Positions 16,401 to 25,477 of a stretch of 64,000 nt of DNA are shown in pieces (position 1 is the stretch's first letter; every line of letters starts with the position of its first letter). Position numbers and translations under genes: made by a program. The notes under the pieces are model-generated. The model was not told the origin of the DNA. It was given only the letters and a program-made list of their open reading frames with translations, and searched no databases. Origin of the DNA: CAJQGY01 sp964523375 (GTDB lineage Bacteria > Pseudomonadota > Gammaproteobacteria > Magnimaribacterales > D2472); contig CAZFYG010000003.1 of the NCBI GenBank assembly GCA_964523375.1, forward strand, positions 1 through 64,000. Reading direction: 5' to 3'.

Positions 16401-17092
16401 AAAAATTCTTATTTATATTACCTTTGATAGTGACTCCTTTGATATTTGCTGAAGTTAATGATCCTTTAGAGGGGGTAAATAGAACATTTTTTAATATCAA
16501 CGAAAAAGTAGATGAAGTAGCCCTAAAGCCCATTGCATTAACTTATTCAAAGACGCCTGATCCAATTAAAAATGGGATAACTAACTTTTTTAGAAATTTA
16601 AAAGAAATAGACAACACTTTAAATCAGGTGCTTCAAGGCAAGCCAAAATATGCAGCCAATGATTTTTCAAGATTTCTTATTAATTCTACTTTAGGTCTAG
16701 GTGGTATCTTAGATCCAGCATCTTCAATGGGTTTAGAAAGACACGATGAAGACTTTGGTCAAACTCTTGGCTTATGGGGCGTATCACCGGGTCCATATTT
16801 AATGGTACCTTTTTTGGGGCCTAGTAGTACAAGAGATTTATTGAGCAGACCAATTTCATCCTTTCTTGAAGTTACATTTCACATGGATGATAGCAATGTC
16901 AGACTATCTTTGAGTGCCCTTGATGCTATAGAGACTAGAGAAAGGCTATTAGAGGTTGAAAGCTTGTTGTCAGGGGATAAATACAATTTTGTTAGAGACT
17001 CATATTCACAATCAAGAGAATATGAAATTAAAGATGGTCTAAATATTGAAGATGAATTTACAGATGATATGGACGACTTTTTAATTGACTAA
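16397..17092 (+). CDS. mlaA: MlaA (VacJ) family phospholipid-asymmetry protein
   Basis: 231 residues beginning with a signal peptide (MKKFLFILPLIVTPLIFA). The MlaA domain is clear: DPLEGVNRTFFNINEKVDE, FSRFLINSTLGLGGILDPAS and DFGQTLGLWGVSPGPYLMVPFLGPSSTRD. MlaA sits in the outer membrane with OmpC-type porins and removes misplaced phospholipids. The E. coli protein is a lipoprotein; here no lipobox Cys is visible near the cleavage site, so it may be a signal peptidase I substrate. It overlaps mrp by four bases (ATGA) and overlaps the convergent dusA by 12. Confidence 0.93.
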   Translation: MKKFLFILPLIVTPLIFAEVNDPLEGVNRTFFNINEKVDEVALKPIALTYSKTPDPIKNGITNFFRNLKEIDNTLNQVLQGKPKYAANDFSRFLINSTLGLGGILDPASSMGLERHDEDFGQTLGLWGVSPGPYLMVPFLGPSSTRDLLSRPISSFLEVTFHMDDSNVRLSLSALDAIETRERLLEVESLLSGDKYNFVRDSYSQSREYEIKDGLNIEDEFTDDMDDFLID

Positions 17093-18052
17093 TAATTGAC
17101 GTAAGTCACTCTTATAAGGTGTTATATCTTTTAATCTAATCGCTTCTAAAACCAATTTTCTAAAAGCTTTTGCATGAGGATCTCCTTTTGACAAACCAAA
17201 GAGGTGTTTTACCATGCGCGATAAGTCATAGCCTTGTGATTCTTTCGATGTCATATATGAAACATATTCATCAAAAATTTCAGCTTTTGATATCCTTTTG
17301 GTTTCTTGTCCATAAATATGCTCATCAAATTCAGAAAGCATAAAAGGGTTGTCATATGCAGCTCGACCTATCATCACACCATCGACATGACCAAGGTGCT
17401 CTAATGACTCCTCAAGGTTTTTAATGCCTCCATTAATTATAATATTTAGATCTGGATTATCTTTTTTAAGTTTATATACAAAGTCATATTTTAAAGGAGG
17501 AATCATTCTATTCTGTCTTGGACTTAAGCCACTCAAGATCCCATTTCTTGCATGTATTATAAAATTCTTTATACCTGCATTCTTAACAACATTTACAAAA
17601 TTTTCAAAAAATTCATAGGAATCATTATCATCAATACCCAGTCTGCACTTTATGGTTACTGGTATGGTGACAGCATTTTGCATTTCGCTTAAACAATTAG
17701 CCACATGCTCAGGCTCAAGCATTAAGCAAGCACCAAATCTTCCTTTTTGCACTCTATCAGATGGACAGCCAACATTTAAATTAATTTCATCATAGCCATA
17801 ACCTTCAGATATTTTAGATGATTCTATTAAGTCATTTAAATCTGAGCCACCTAGCTGAACTGCCACAGGATGCTCTTCTTTATTAAAATCTAACTGATCA
17901 AGACATTTTCCAAATATTAAAGCTCCGGTAGTGATCATTTCTGTATAAAGATAGGTATTTTTTGAAATCAATCTTAGAAGATACCTATCATGCATATCTG
18001 TATATTGCATCATAGGAGCGACACAAGCTCTATGAGCAGCTTTAAAATCCAT
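17081..18052 (-). CDS. dusA: tRNA-dihydrouridine(20/20a) synthase
   Basis: An FMN-dependent enzyme that reduces uridines in the tRNA D loop. APMMQYTDMHDRY (N-terminus), NLNVGCPSDRVQKGRFGACL with the catalytic Cys (~93-112), KCRLGIDD, FIIHARNGILSGLSPRQNR and ING(G)IK are DusA-specific and match E. coli DusA closely. 323 residues is the expected length. The start ATG shares one base with the nhaB stop, so nhaB-dusA is probably one transcript. The 3' end overlaps mlaA by 12 bases. Confidence 0.95.
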   Translation of the reverse strand: MDFKAAHRACVAPMMQYTDMHDRYLLRLISKNTYLYTEMITTGALIFGKCLDQLDFNKEEHPVAVQLGGSDLNDLIESSKISEGYGYDEINLNVGCPSDRVQKGRFGACLMLEPEHVANCLSEMQNAVTIPVTIKCRLGIDDNDSYEFFENFVNVVKNAGIKNFIIHARNGILSGLSPRQNRMIPPLKYDFVYKLKKDNPDLNIIINGGIKNLEESLEHLGHVDGVMIGRAAYDNPFMLSEFDEHIYGQETKRISKAEIFDEYVSYMTSKESQGYDLSRMVKHLFGLSKGDPHAKAFRKLVLEAIRLKDITPYKSDLRQLLVN

Positions 18053-19560
18053 TATATAAAATTAATAATAGATATAAACCCAACAATGCTTAGAACGATT
18101 GTATAGGGTAGTGCCATGACAACCATTCTCATATATGAAAGATTAATTAGCGGAGCCAAGGATGAGGTTAGTAAGAATAAAAATGCAGCCTGCCCATTAG
18201 GGGTGGCTATGCTTGGTATATTAGTTCCAGTATTTATTGCAACTGCTAATTTATTAAACTGATCAACCGTTATATCTCCAGCATCAAGAGCTGTTTTAAC
18301 TTCATTTATATATATTGTTGCAACAAATACATTATCACTAATAGCTGACAAAACACCATTCACTACAAAAAATAGAGAAGGTTGGGTTGAAACATCTTGC
18401 ATTAAAACAAATGTAATAAGTGGGGCGAAAAGTAGCTGATCGTTTATAACGCTAACTATTGCAAAAAATACTGCCAAAAGAGCGGTGAATGGTAGAGCTT
18501 CATGAAAAGCTTCTCCTAAATCATGCTCTTCTGTAATTCCTTTAAACGATGTTAGTAAAATTATTATGCAAAGCCCAATTAGCCCAACTGCAGCTAAATG
18601 CAAGGCAAGTGCAACAACTAAAAATACAGCAACAACTAATTCAACAAGCAATTGAGCTCTTTGGTTGGTGGTTGTATTAGCCGCATCATGAATGGCAAAA
18701 TCGTTAAAAACCTTTCTAACACTGATTGGCATTTGATTACCGAATCCAGCAATTGAAAATTTTTCAATTAAATAGCATGTAACTAATCCAGCAAAGAAAA
18801 CAGGCATAGTTACTGGAGCCATTTTAATAAAAAACTCTACAAACTCCCACCCAGCAATATTTGCTATTAATAAGTTTTGTGGCTCACCAACAATAGTACA
18901 GACGCCACCTAATGCAGTACCAACTGCCCCATGCATAATAAGATCTCTTAAAAAAGCTTTAAATCTTTCTAAATCGACAGCCCCAACTTCTGTTAAATTA
19001 TTATCATTATTGTGATTATGCTCTTCACCAAAATTTTTACCCGATGCAACAGTGTGATAAATTCTATAGAAACCTATTGTCACTCCTATTAATACCGCAG
19101 TAACAGTCAAGGCATCTAAAAATGCTGATAGAATTGCTGCTGAAAAACAAAAAAGAAGACTTAAGGCTGTTTTAGATTTAACTTTTAAAAGTAAACCAGT
19201 AAATATAGAGAGCATTAGGTTTTTCATAAAGAAAATCCCAGCAACCATGAAGATTAATAGAAGTATTACCTCTAAATTATGCTCAATTTCATAAAGGACA
19301 TGATAGGGCGTAGTTAATCCTAATACTATCGCCTGAATAGCCAGCAAACCTCCCGGTTGAAGGGGGTAGCATTTTAAAGCGAGCGCTAAGGTAAATATAA
19401 ATTCTATTAAAAAGATCCAACCAGTTATAAATCCCCCATTCAATCCCATTGAATTACAGATAAATAATATAAAGGGGTTTAAGATTAAGAAAGCTATTAT
19501 GGTAGACTTATACCACTTTGGAGAGTTGCCTAGAAACATTCTCATTAATTCATTTAACAT
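18052..19560 (-). CDS. nhaB: Na+/H+ antiporter NhaB
   Basis: A polytopic inner-membrane protein of 502 residues with about a dozen hydrophobic segments. NhaB-specific stretches include NSPKWYK, FTLALALKCYPLQPGGLLAI, AFLDALTVTAV, GTALGGVCTIVGEPQNLLIA, SAISDNVFVATIYINE and INTGTNIPSIATPNGQAAFLFLL. It extrudes Na+ in exchange for H+. With NQR and a Na+:alanine symporter in the same window it points to sodium-coupled energetics. The start codon is 24 bases from the divergent nudC start. Confidence 0.96.
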   Translation of the reverse strand: MLNELMRMFLGNSPKWYKSTIIAFLILNPFILFICNSMGLNGGFITGWIFLIEFIFTLALALKCYPLQPGGLLAIQAIVLGLTTPYHVLYEIEHNLEVILLLIFMVAGIFFMKNLMLSIFTGLLLKVKSKTALSLLFCFSAAILSAFLDALTVTAVLIGVTIGFYRIYHTVASGKNFGEEHNHNNDNNLTEVGAVDLERFKAFLRDLIMHGAVGTALGGVCTIVGEPQNLLIANIAGWEFVEFFIKMAPVTMPVFFAGLVTCYLIEKFSIAGFGNQMPISVRKVFNDFAIHDAANTTTNQRAQLLVELVVAVFLVVALALHLAAVGLIGLCIIILLTSFKGITEEHDLGEAFHEALPFTALLAVFFAIVSVINDQLLFAPLITFVLMQDVSTQPSLFFVVNGVLSAISDNVFVATIYINEVKTALDAGDITVDQFNKLAVAINTGTNIPSIATPNGQAAFLFLLTSSLAPLINLSYMRMVVMALPYTIVLSIVGFISIINFI

Positions 19561-19584
19561 AATTATAATAAAAGTTTATTTACA

Positions 19585-20403
19585 ATGTATTTTAAAAGAT
19601 TTTTAGATTTTAAGACAAATAATTTAGATAATTCGCTTATTATTTTTAATGATAAGAAAGTTATCTTTGATAAAAATTCCAACTCATCAATACTTAAATC
19701 ACTTTTTTTCAATATTGATTATTCAAAAGCAACCATTATAGGTATAGGTGAGGATGAAAATTCACAATATCTTGCTGTAGATGTATCTTGTTGCAACTTT
19801 GATTTACATGATCAAGGCTACAATTCATTAATAGAGACTGATATAAGAAATATACTAACCAACTCTTCACCAAATGAAATTTCTATTATTGGTAGAGCGC
19901 AGCATTTACTTCATTGGTTGAAAACATCAAAATATTGCGGCTCTTGCGGTGCTCTTAATAAATTCTCATCTAAAGAGAGCGCTTTCTATTGCTCATGTAA
20001 CAAAGAAATGATCTATCCAAGAATATCACCATGCGTAATTGGGATAATTACTAAGGGCGATGAAATTTTATTAGCTCGTAATAAACTTTTTCCAGAAGGA
20101 ATGTTTAGCGCAATTGCTGGTTTTGTAGAAGCATCAGAAACACTTGAAGAAACTTTCAAGCGTGAGGTGATGGAAGAAGTCGGTCTAAATATTAAGAATA
20201 TAGATTATTTTGGAAGCCAGCCATGGCCTTTTCCAAATCAGCTTATGATTGCATTTAAATGCGAGTATGATTCTGGCGATATAATAGTAGACGGTGAGGA
20301 GATAGTAGAAGCTAATTGGTTTAAACCCACCAATTTACCAAGAATACCACCTACCACATCTATTTCAGGACAGTTAATTAAGTCTTATCTCGAGGGTCAT
20401 TAG
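19585..20403 (+). CDS. nudC: NAD+/NADH pyrophosphatase NudC
   Basis: 272 residues. The zinc ribbon CGSCG...CSC (~112-134) precedes the Nudix box, which reads GFVEASETLEETFKREVMEE then VGL (~172-194). SQPWPFPNQLM, diagnostic for NADH diphosphatases, follows. NudC hydrolyses NAD(H) and removes NAD caps from RNA. The ~100-residue N-terminal part is divergent. The gene overlaps the end of the convergent rne gene by 26 bases. A TATAAT about 16 bases upstream of the ATG, inside the 24-base gap to nhaB, may serve as its -10. Confidence 0.94.
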   Translation: MYFKRFLDFKTNNLDNSLIIFNDKKVIFDKNSNSSILKSLFFNIDYSKATIIGIGEDENSQYLAVDVSCCNFDLHDQGYNSLIETDIRNILTNSSPNEISIIGRAQHLLHWLKTSKYCGSCGALNKFSSKESAFYCSCNKEMIYPRISPCVIGIITKGDEILLARNKLFPEGMFSAIAGFVEASETLEETFKREVMEEVGLNIKNIDYFGSQPWPFPNQLMIAFKCEYDSGDIIVDGEEIVEANWFKPTNLPRIPPTTSISGQLIKSYLEGH

Positions 20404-22519
20404 ATGCTCTTGTAGGGATCTCTTTCTTAACCTTTGTTTCCTTCTTAATTTCTTGAATCAGAGGCTTCTTAATCTTCGGAGCTTCTGTTTTCTCTTTAGC
20501 TAGTTTTTTTTCTACAGGCTTATTTACAACCTTAGCTTTTTTCTTCAAATCTTTATTTTGGACAGGCTCGCTTGTTTTAGGAGAGTTAGTATTTTTTGAA
20601 ATAGTGTCATTCTTAATATTTTTATTATTCTGACTTTTTTGGTTAGAATTTGATTGAACAGAATTTTTTTGCTCAGTAGGTTTTTTGCTTAAATTCTTTT
20701 GAGAATCATTTGGCTTTTTTTGTTGCTGATTTGGCTTTTTATTAACCGGTTTTTTATTTTGTTGATTCTGCTTGTTCTGAACAGGTTTTTTAGTATTTAC
20801 ACCTTGTGTAGGTTTCCTATTAGCATTTCTTCTTTGTTGAGGCTTCCTATTATTAGATTTTTTAACAACTTTTTTAGTTTTTTTATCTTCACTATCAATT
20901 CCTGCAATACTTTTAATCCAGCTGACTAGACCATCTTTTTTCTTTTTAGGCATCTTGGGTGGTTTAATCCCACTTACAAGAGGTTTCATTGATTTATTTA
21001 TATTTTTATCATCTCTCCAATCAGTATCTGGTTCAGGACTATTTGGCACTAATTTATAGGAGTCAATATTTTTTACATCACTTGATTTCACTCTAAGTAC
21101 TTTGTAATAAGGTCTTGATTTATATGGGTCAGCAACAATTATGACTTTTATACTATTAGATTTTTCAATATGCATAATGTCATTTCTTTTTTCATTCAAT
21201 AAATAACTTGCAACATCAGATGGAACGAAAACTTGAATTTCAGCTGTATTATCCTTAGCAGAGTCCTCTCCAATAATTCTTAATATGGATTGCCCTAATG
21301 ACCTTGGGCCTCTGACAAGAACGTGCTCTATATCATATGATTCATTTAATGAAGGTCGAAGCCTTTGTCTTGACACTTCAAGTAATCCAAATCTTGAGAT
21401 GCTTGAGATTTGCACTCTAGCTCTATCCGTGTAAACAGCCTTTCTAAATGCTGATTCTACTTTTTCTTGATGTTTTGAATCCATCATATCTATAAAATCA
21501 ATAACAACTAGACCGCCAACATCTCTTAATCTCAACTGTCTTGCAACCTCTCTAGCTGCCTCTAAATTAGTTTTGTAAGCTGTATCTTCAATATCCTTTC
21601 CTTTTGTTGACCTAGCAGAGTTTACATCAATAGCGGTCATTGCTTCAGTTGGATCTATAACTATAGAGCCACCTGAAGTTAGCGAAATTTCTCTTTGAAA
21701 AGCTAGTTCTATTTGAGATTCAATTTGATACCTATTAAATAAAGGTATTTCTTCATCATAGTATTTAACTTTATCCGCATGATCTGGAAGTACTGCACTT
21801 ATAAATTCCAAAGCCTCATCGTATGTTGGCTTATCATCTATTAATATTTCTTCAATATCTTCTTTAAAATAGTCTTTAACAACTCTTACTATTAGCTTAT
21901 CGTCTCTAAATATCAGAGAGGGGCTGGGTGCACTATCAAATGTTTTTGAAATTTCTTCCCATAGAGCTAAAAGGTAAGACAGGTCTAGAGCAAGCTCTTC
22001 TGAAGTTCTGCCAAGGCCATTTGTTCTAACAATTGCGCTCATATCTTCAGGTATATCTAGGTTAGAGAGAGCATCTTTAATTTGGTCTCTTTCTTCACCG
22101 CTAATTCTTCTTGATATACCACCAGATCGTGATGAATTTGGTATTAGAACTAAAAATCTACCAGCAAGACCAATTTGAGTGGTAAGCGCAGCGCCCTTAG
22201 TTCCTCGCTCTTCTTTGGTAACTTGAACAATGATGTCCTGACCTTCCTTTAGTGTACATTCGGACTTACCATTTGCATTTTTTTTATAAAATTCGCTCGA
22301 TAGGTCTTTTAAGGGTAGAAAACCATGTCTTTCTGAACCAAAGTTGACAAAAGCAGCGTCTAAACTTGATTCAATTCTTGAAACAGTAGCTTTAAAAATA
22401 CTACCTTTCAGCAGCACCCTGTCAGGTGATTCTGTATCTAAGTCGTATAATTTTGCACCATCAACAAGTGCAACTCGAAGTTCATCTCCATAAGATGAAT
22501 TGATTAAAATTCTTTTCAT
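20378..22519 (-). CDS. rne: Ribonuclease E/G with Lys/Asn-rich C-terminal tail and no Zn-link cysteines
   Basis: Endoribonuclease that starts mRNA decay and matures stable RNAs. The S1 domain (residues ~35-120), 5' sensor and DNase-like domain are recognisable, with catalytic Asp residues in AMTAIDVNSARSTKG and GGLVVIDFIDMMD. In E. coli a CPRC motif after the catalytic domain binds zinc and joins dimers; here the same place (~392-400) reads HVLVRGPRS, with no Cys. SILRIIGEDSAKDNTAEI and ASYLLNEKRNDI align on either side. A likely amphipathic membrane helix, GLVSWIKSIAGI, lies near residue 535. The rest is a low-complexity Lys/Asn/Gln/Pro tail to 713. Confidence 0.94.
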   Translation of the reverse strand: MKRILINSSYGDELRVALVDGAKLYDLDTESPDRVLLKGSIFKATVSRIESSLDAAFVNFGSERHGFLPLKDLSSEFYKKNANGKSECTLKEGQDIIVQVTKEERGTKGAALTTQIGLAGRFLVLIPNSSRSGGISRRISGEERDQIKDALSNLDIPEDMSAIVRTNGLGRTSEELALDLSYLLALWEEISKTFDSAPSPSLIFRDDKLIVRVVKDYFKEDIEEILIDDKPTYDEALEFISAVLPDHADKVKYYDEEIPLFNRYQIESQIELAFQREISLTSGGSIVIDPTEAMTAIDVNSARSTKGKDIEDTAYKTNLEAAREVARQLRLRDVGGLVVIDFIDMMDSKHQEKVESAFRKAVYTDRARVQISSISRFGLLEVSRQRLRPSLNESYDIEHVLVRGPRSLGQSILRIIGEDSAKDNTAEIQVFVPSDVASYLLNEKRNDIMHIEKSNSIKVIIVADPYKSRPYYKVLRVKSSDVKNIDSYKLVPNSPEPDTDWRDDKNINKSMKPLVSGIKPPKMPKKKKDGLVSWIKSIAGIDSEDKKTKKVVKKSNNRKPQQRRNANRKPTQGVNTKKPVQNKQNQQNKKPVNKKPNQQQKKPNDSQKNLSKKPTEQKNSVQSNSNQKSQNNKNIKNDTISKNTNSPKTSEPVQNKDLKKKAKVVNKPVEKKLAKEKTEAPKIKKPLIQEIKKETKVKKEIPTRASNDPRDKT

Positions 22520-22555
22520 TCTAGTCTCCCTAAGTATAGGAAGATAAATCAGCAG

Positions 22556-22622
22556 TGAGCTAAAGCTCGTCCTTATTAAGTCTTATTTCTGCTTGCTTAA
22601 AAGGTATGCCTCATAAAAGGCA
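22556..22622 (-). promoter_or_regulatory. Possible structured rne 5' leader (two small hairpins)
   Basis: The 186-base gap between divergent rne and rluC holds two hairpins in the rne leader sense: GAGC-loop-GCTC at 22556-22567, and TGCCT/AGGCA arms at 22607-22622. E. coli rne mRNA is autoregulated through leader hairpins, so a similar role is possible but unproven. A strong AGGGAG ribosome site precedes the rne ATG. Confidence 0.3.
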
Positions 22623-22659
22623 ATAAAAAAACTGTTGTAATTATCTTTATTATTAAAAT

Positions 22660-22680
22660 ATAACTAGTTTATCTAGTTAT
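22660..22680. promoter_or_regulatory. Perfect 8-base inverted repeat with CTAG cores between rne and rluC
   Basis: ATAACTAG (22660-22667) and CTAGTTAT (22673-22680) are separated by TTTAT. The arms are perfect. It lies about 26 bases before the rluC start, where a -35 region would fall, and so could be an operator. It faintly resembles the trp operator, but the CTAG spacing is 5 rather than 4. Confidence 0.4.
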
Positions 22681-22705
22681 TTAGACTCTTATCCTATAGA
22701 TTTGT

Positions 22706-23578
22706 ATGATGAGTGTCAAAAAAATAGTTATAGATAGTGATAATTCAAACAGAAGGCTAGACAATTATTTAATGTCAGTTCTATTTGATATGCCAAAATC
22801 AAAAATTTACAGCATGATTCGTAAAGGTGAGATTAGAATTAATTCTGGCAGAGTGAAACCTAGTTCAAAAATTCAAGCAGGAGACAATTTAAGGCTGCCA
22901 CCCTATATAGTTATTCCTTCAAAAGGTGAGGTATACATACCAGAAAATTTAAAGGTTTTATTAAAAAAATCAGTTATATATGAAGATGCAAACTTCATTG
23001 CTATTAATAAGCCTATTGGTTTGGCCGTTCACGGCGGTACAGATAATAAATTTGGTGTTATTTCAATAATGAGATCTATCTTTGGTCAGTCCATTGATTT
23101 ATGCCATAGAATTGATAAAGAGACATCTGGCTGTTTAGTTCTCTCTAAAAATAAACAGTCTTCAAAACATTTTTATGAACAGCTTTCAGCCAGGAAGGTA
23201 AATAAAGTATACATAGCAATCTTAAAAGGAATACTTAATAAAAATATCGAAATAAAATCACCAGTTGGTGATAATCATCAGTCAGCTCAATCTAAATTTA
23301 AAATTATAAAAAAATATAAAGATTCAACTTATGTTGAAGTGCAAATATTTACAGGAAGAACTCATCAAATAAGAGTTCATGCTAATGAGATGGGACACCC
23401 AATAATTAATGATAAGAAATATGGTGACTGGGATTACAATAAAAAAATATCTAAAAAGGTTAAAAGAATGGGTTTGCATGCCCACAAACTTAATTTTGTT
23501 GACAAGGATTTGAATGAGATTAATTTAACAGCAGATATTGACGAAACGTTTGAAGATTTAATAAATGTATTTAATTAA
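22706..23578 (+). CDS. rluC: 23S rRNA pseudouridine synthase, RluC type
   Basis: An N-terminal S4 RNA-binding domain (residues ~14-70, MPKSKIYSMIRKGEIRIN) is followed by the RluA-family catalytic domain. The key motif HRIDKETSGCLVLSK (~134-148) contains the catalytic Asp; GRTHQIRVHANEMGHPIINDKKYG follows. RluC modifies 23S rRNA positions 955, 2504 and 2580. Its place just before rpmF matches the E. coli rluC neighbourhood, which favours RluC over RluD. Start is either of two adjacent ATGs (22706 or 22709). Confidence 0.92.
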   Translation: MMSVKKIVIDSDNSNRRLDNYLMSVLFDMPKSKIYSMIRKGEIRINSGRVKPSSKIQAGDNLRLPPYIVIPSKGEVYIPENLKVLLKKSVIYEDANFIAINKPIGLAVHGGTDNKFGVISIMRSIFGQSIDLCHRIDKETSGCLVLSKNKQSSKHFYEQLSARKVNKVYIAILKGILNKNIEIKSPVGDNHQSAQSKFKIIKKYKDSTYVEVQIFTGRTHQIRVHANEMGHPIINDKKYGDWDYNKKISKKVKRMGLHAHKLNFVDKDLNEINLTADIDETFEDLINVFN

Positions 23579-23637
23579 AAAAAGGTACCAAATGATTAGC
23601 AAATTTGATAGGATACGGTTTTTTTAAAGGGTTAATT

Positions 23638-23847
23638 ATGGCAGTTCAAAAAAGTAAGAAAACTAGATCAAGAATAGGTATGAGAAGATCTCATGACTCA
23701 TTGAAAAGCTCTACGCTTTCAACAGACCCTGTTTCAGGTGAAAGGCATCTTCGTCATCAAATGACTAAAGATGGTTTCTATAAGGGCAGGCTAGTGAAAG
23801 ATCTTAGAAAACCTGAAAAGGATGAGGCAGAAGAAGAACTCAGTTAG
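23638..23847 (+). CDS. rpmF: 50S ribosomal protein L32
   Basis: 69 residues. MAVQKSKKTRSRIGMRRSHD is the unmistakable L32 start, which fixes the ATG at 23638; an upstream ATG at 23605 would add eleven residues foreign to L32. The C-terminal ~12 residues form an acidic Glu/Asp tail not usual for L32 (E. coli is 57). The yceD gene normally before rpmF is missing; only 59 bases separate it from rluC. fabD follows after two bases. Confidence 0.94.
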   Translation: MAVQKSKKTRSRIGMRRSHDSLKSSTLSTDPVSGERHLRHQMTKDGFYKGRLVKDLRKPEKDEAEEELS

Positions 23848-23849
23848 GT

Positions 23850-24764
23850 ATGGCTAAACATATTAGCATTGTCTTCCCAGGACAAGGCTCTCAATCTATT
23901 GGTATGCTAGACCAATTCAGCAATGTAGATATTCTATCCTCCGGATATGATACAGATATTTTTAGTTTTGATTTGCTCGATATTATTTCCACTGACGAAG
24001 AAAAATTAAATCAAAGCCAATACACACAACCTGCATTAGTATTATCTTCTCACTTATACTTTAGAAAACTCACCAAATTACTTTCTGATAAATTCAACCT
24101 ATTAGCTGGCCATTCTCTTGGAGAATTTTCAGCTCTTCTTGCTGCAGGCTCTATTGAATTAAATACTGTGCTTGGACTTGTTTATAAAAGAGGTTTATTT
24201 ATGTCAGAAGCTCCAAGCGGTTCCATGTTGGCTGTGATGGGCTTAAAACAATCAGTAATAGACAAAATTTGTATTGATATTAGCAATGAAGAAGATGTAT
24301 TTGTGGCACCGGCCAATATAAATACTCCCAATCAAATCGTTATAGGTGGAGACCACAAGGCCATAGATATTGCCTCAATTAAATTAAAAGAAGAGGGTGC
24401 CAAGAGGTGCATCAAACTTAAAGTTTCAACGGCTTCACATTGTTCATTAATGAATGAATCAGCTCTAAAGTTTCAAAAAGAGCTTGATAATATAGATATT
24501 ATAAAACCAGCGGTCGATGTTGTTCAAAATGTGAATGGAAAAGTTATTCAAAACCCTGAATTAATAAAAAATAATTTAATTAAACAGCTCACAAAGCCGG
24601 TGCAATGGGTGGAGACAATGAAACAGATAGCTAGCAATAATGGCATATTAATTGAGTGTGGCCCTGGCAAAGTTTTATCTGGTTTAGCTAAACAAAATGG
24701 GATTGAGAATATTCTTACGATGTCCTCACAAAGTTTCGAAGAAGATTTAAGGAATATGATATGA
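23850..24764 (+). CDS. fabD: Malonyl-CoA:ACP transacylase
   Basis: Loads malonyl groups onto acyl carrier protein. N-terminal FPGQGSQSIGM, nucleophile motif GHSLGEFSAL (Ser near residue 89), QYTQPALVLSS, and the active-site His in TASHCSLM are all present; 304 residues is typical. In E. coli plsX and fabH lie between rpmF and fabD. Both are absent here, and fabD starts two bases after rpmF. fabG overlaps by four bases. Confidence 0.95.
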   Translation: MAKHISIVFPGQGSQSIGMLDQFSNVDILSSGYDTDIFSFDLLDIISTDEEKLNQSQYTQPALVLSSHLYFRKLTKLLSDKFNLLAGHSLGEFSALLAAGSIELNTVLGLVYKRGLFMSEAPSGSMLAVMGLKQSVIDKICIDISNEEDVFVAPANINTPNQIVIGGDHKAIDIASIKLKEEGAKRCIKLKVSTASHCSLMNESALKFQKELDNIDIIKPAVDVVQNVNGKVIQNPELIKNNLIKQLTKPVQWVETMKQIASNNGILIECGPGKVLSGLAKQNGIENILTMSSQSFEEDLRNMI

Positions 24765-25477
24765 AAAATATTTTAATAACTGGAGCATCCAGAGGAATAG
24801 GCAAGTCAATAGCTTACTACTTTGCTAGAAAAGGTTTTAATGTTGTTGGTACAGCCCGCTCAGATTTTGAATTTATGGATGATGACTTTAAAGGGACCTT
24901 TACTCCTTTAAAACTAGATGTAACAGATAGAGACTCAATAAAGGAAGCATTCAGCTTGCTTAAGAAAAAAGAATTACTGCCGGATATTTTAGTAAATAAT
25001 GCTGGCATTACAGCTGACCAACTTTTTTTAAGAATGAAAGATGATGATTGGGATAATGTTTTAAATATCAATCTAACGGGCACCTTTAATATAACTAAAA
25101 TGTTTATTAAACAGATGGTTAAAAATAGATCTGGAAAAATAATTAATATTTCTTCAGTATCAGGCCTTATGGGAAATGCGGGTCAGGTGAACTATTCCTC
25201 TTCTAAAGCTGCTTTAAGCGGTTTTACTAAATCATTAGCTAAAGAAGTTGGCTCACGAAACATAACTGTTAATTCTATCGCCCCTGGATTTATTGATACT
25301 GATATGACTGAATATCTAGATGAAAAAGCTAAGCTAGATCTAGAATCCAAGATACCTCTTAAAAGAATGGGTAGCACAAGTGATATATCAGAGCTTGTAT
25401 ATTTTCTTGCGTCTGATGAAGCTAGCTATATAACAGGCCAAACAATATCTGTAGATGGCGGATTATTTATGCATTAA
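24761..25477 (+). CDS. fabG: 3-oxoacyl-ACP reductase
   Basis: An NADPH-dependent SDR enzyme reducing beta-ketoacyl-ACP. TGASRGIGKSIAY (~7-19) binds cofactor, NNAGIT is the NAG motif, and the catalytic Ser-Tyr-Lys set is ISSVSG and VNYSSSKAAL. VNSIAPGFIDTDMTEYL and GQTISVDGGLFMH end the chain. 238 residues is standard. Position between fabD and acpP makes FabG the safe call rather than a generic SDR. Two possible hairpins follow its stop before acpP. Confidence 0.96.
   Translation: MKNILITGASRGIGKSIAYYFARKGFNVVGTARSDFEFMDDDFKGTFTPLKLDVTDRDSIKEAFSLLKKKELLPDILVNNAGITADQLFLRMKDDDWDNVLNINLTGTFNITKMFIKQMVKNRSGKIINISSVSGLMGNAGQVNYSSSKAALSGFTKSLAKEVGSRNITVNSIAPGFIDTDMTEYLDEKAKLDLESKIPLKRMGSTSDISELVYFLASDEASYITGQTISVDGGLFMH

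Noticed and set aside
22607..22622. Hairpin near rne as an intrinsic terminator
   Set aside because: The stem is five base pairs and no T-run follows it on either strand. The genes on both sides point away from it, so nothing needs to end there.
22660..22680. A true TrpR operator
   Set aside because: The two CTAG cores are 5 bases apart, not 4, so a TrpR dimer should not fit in the usual way. It is kept only as an unexplained palindrome.
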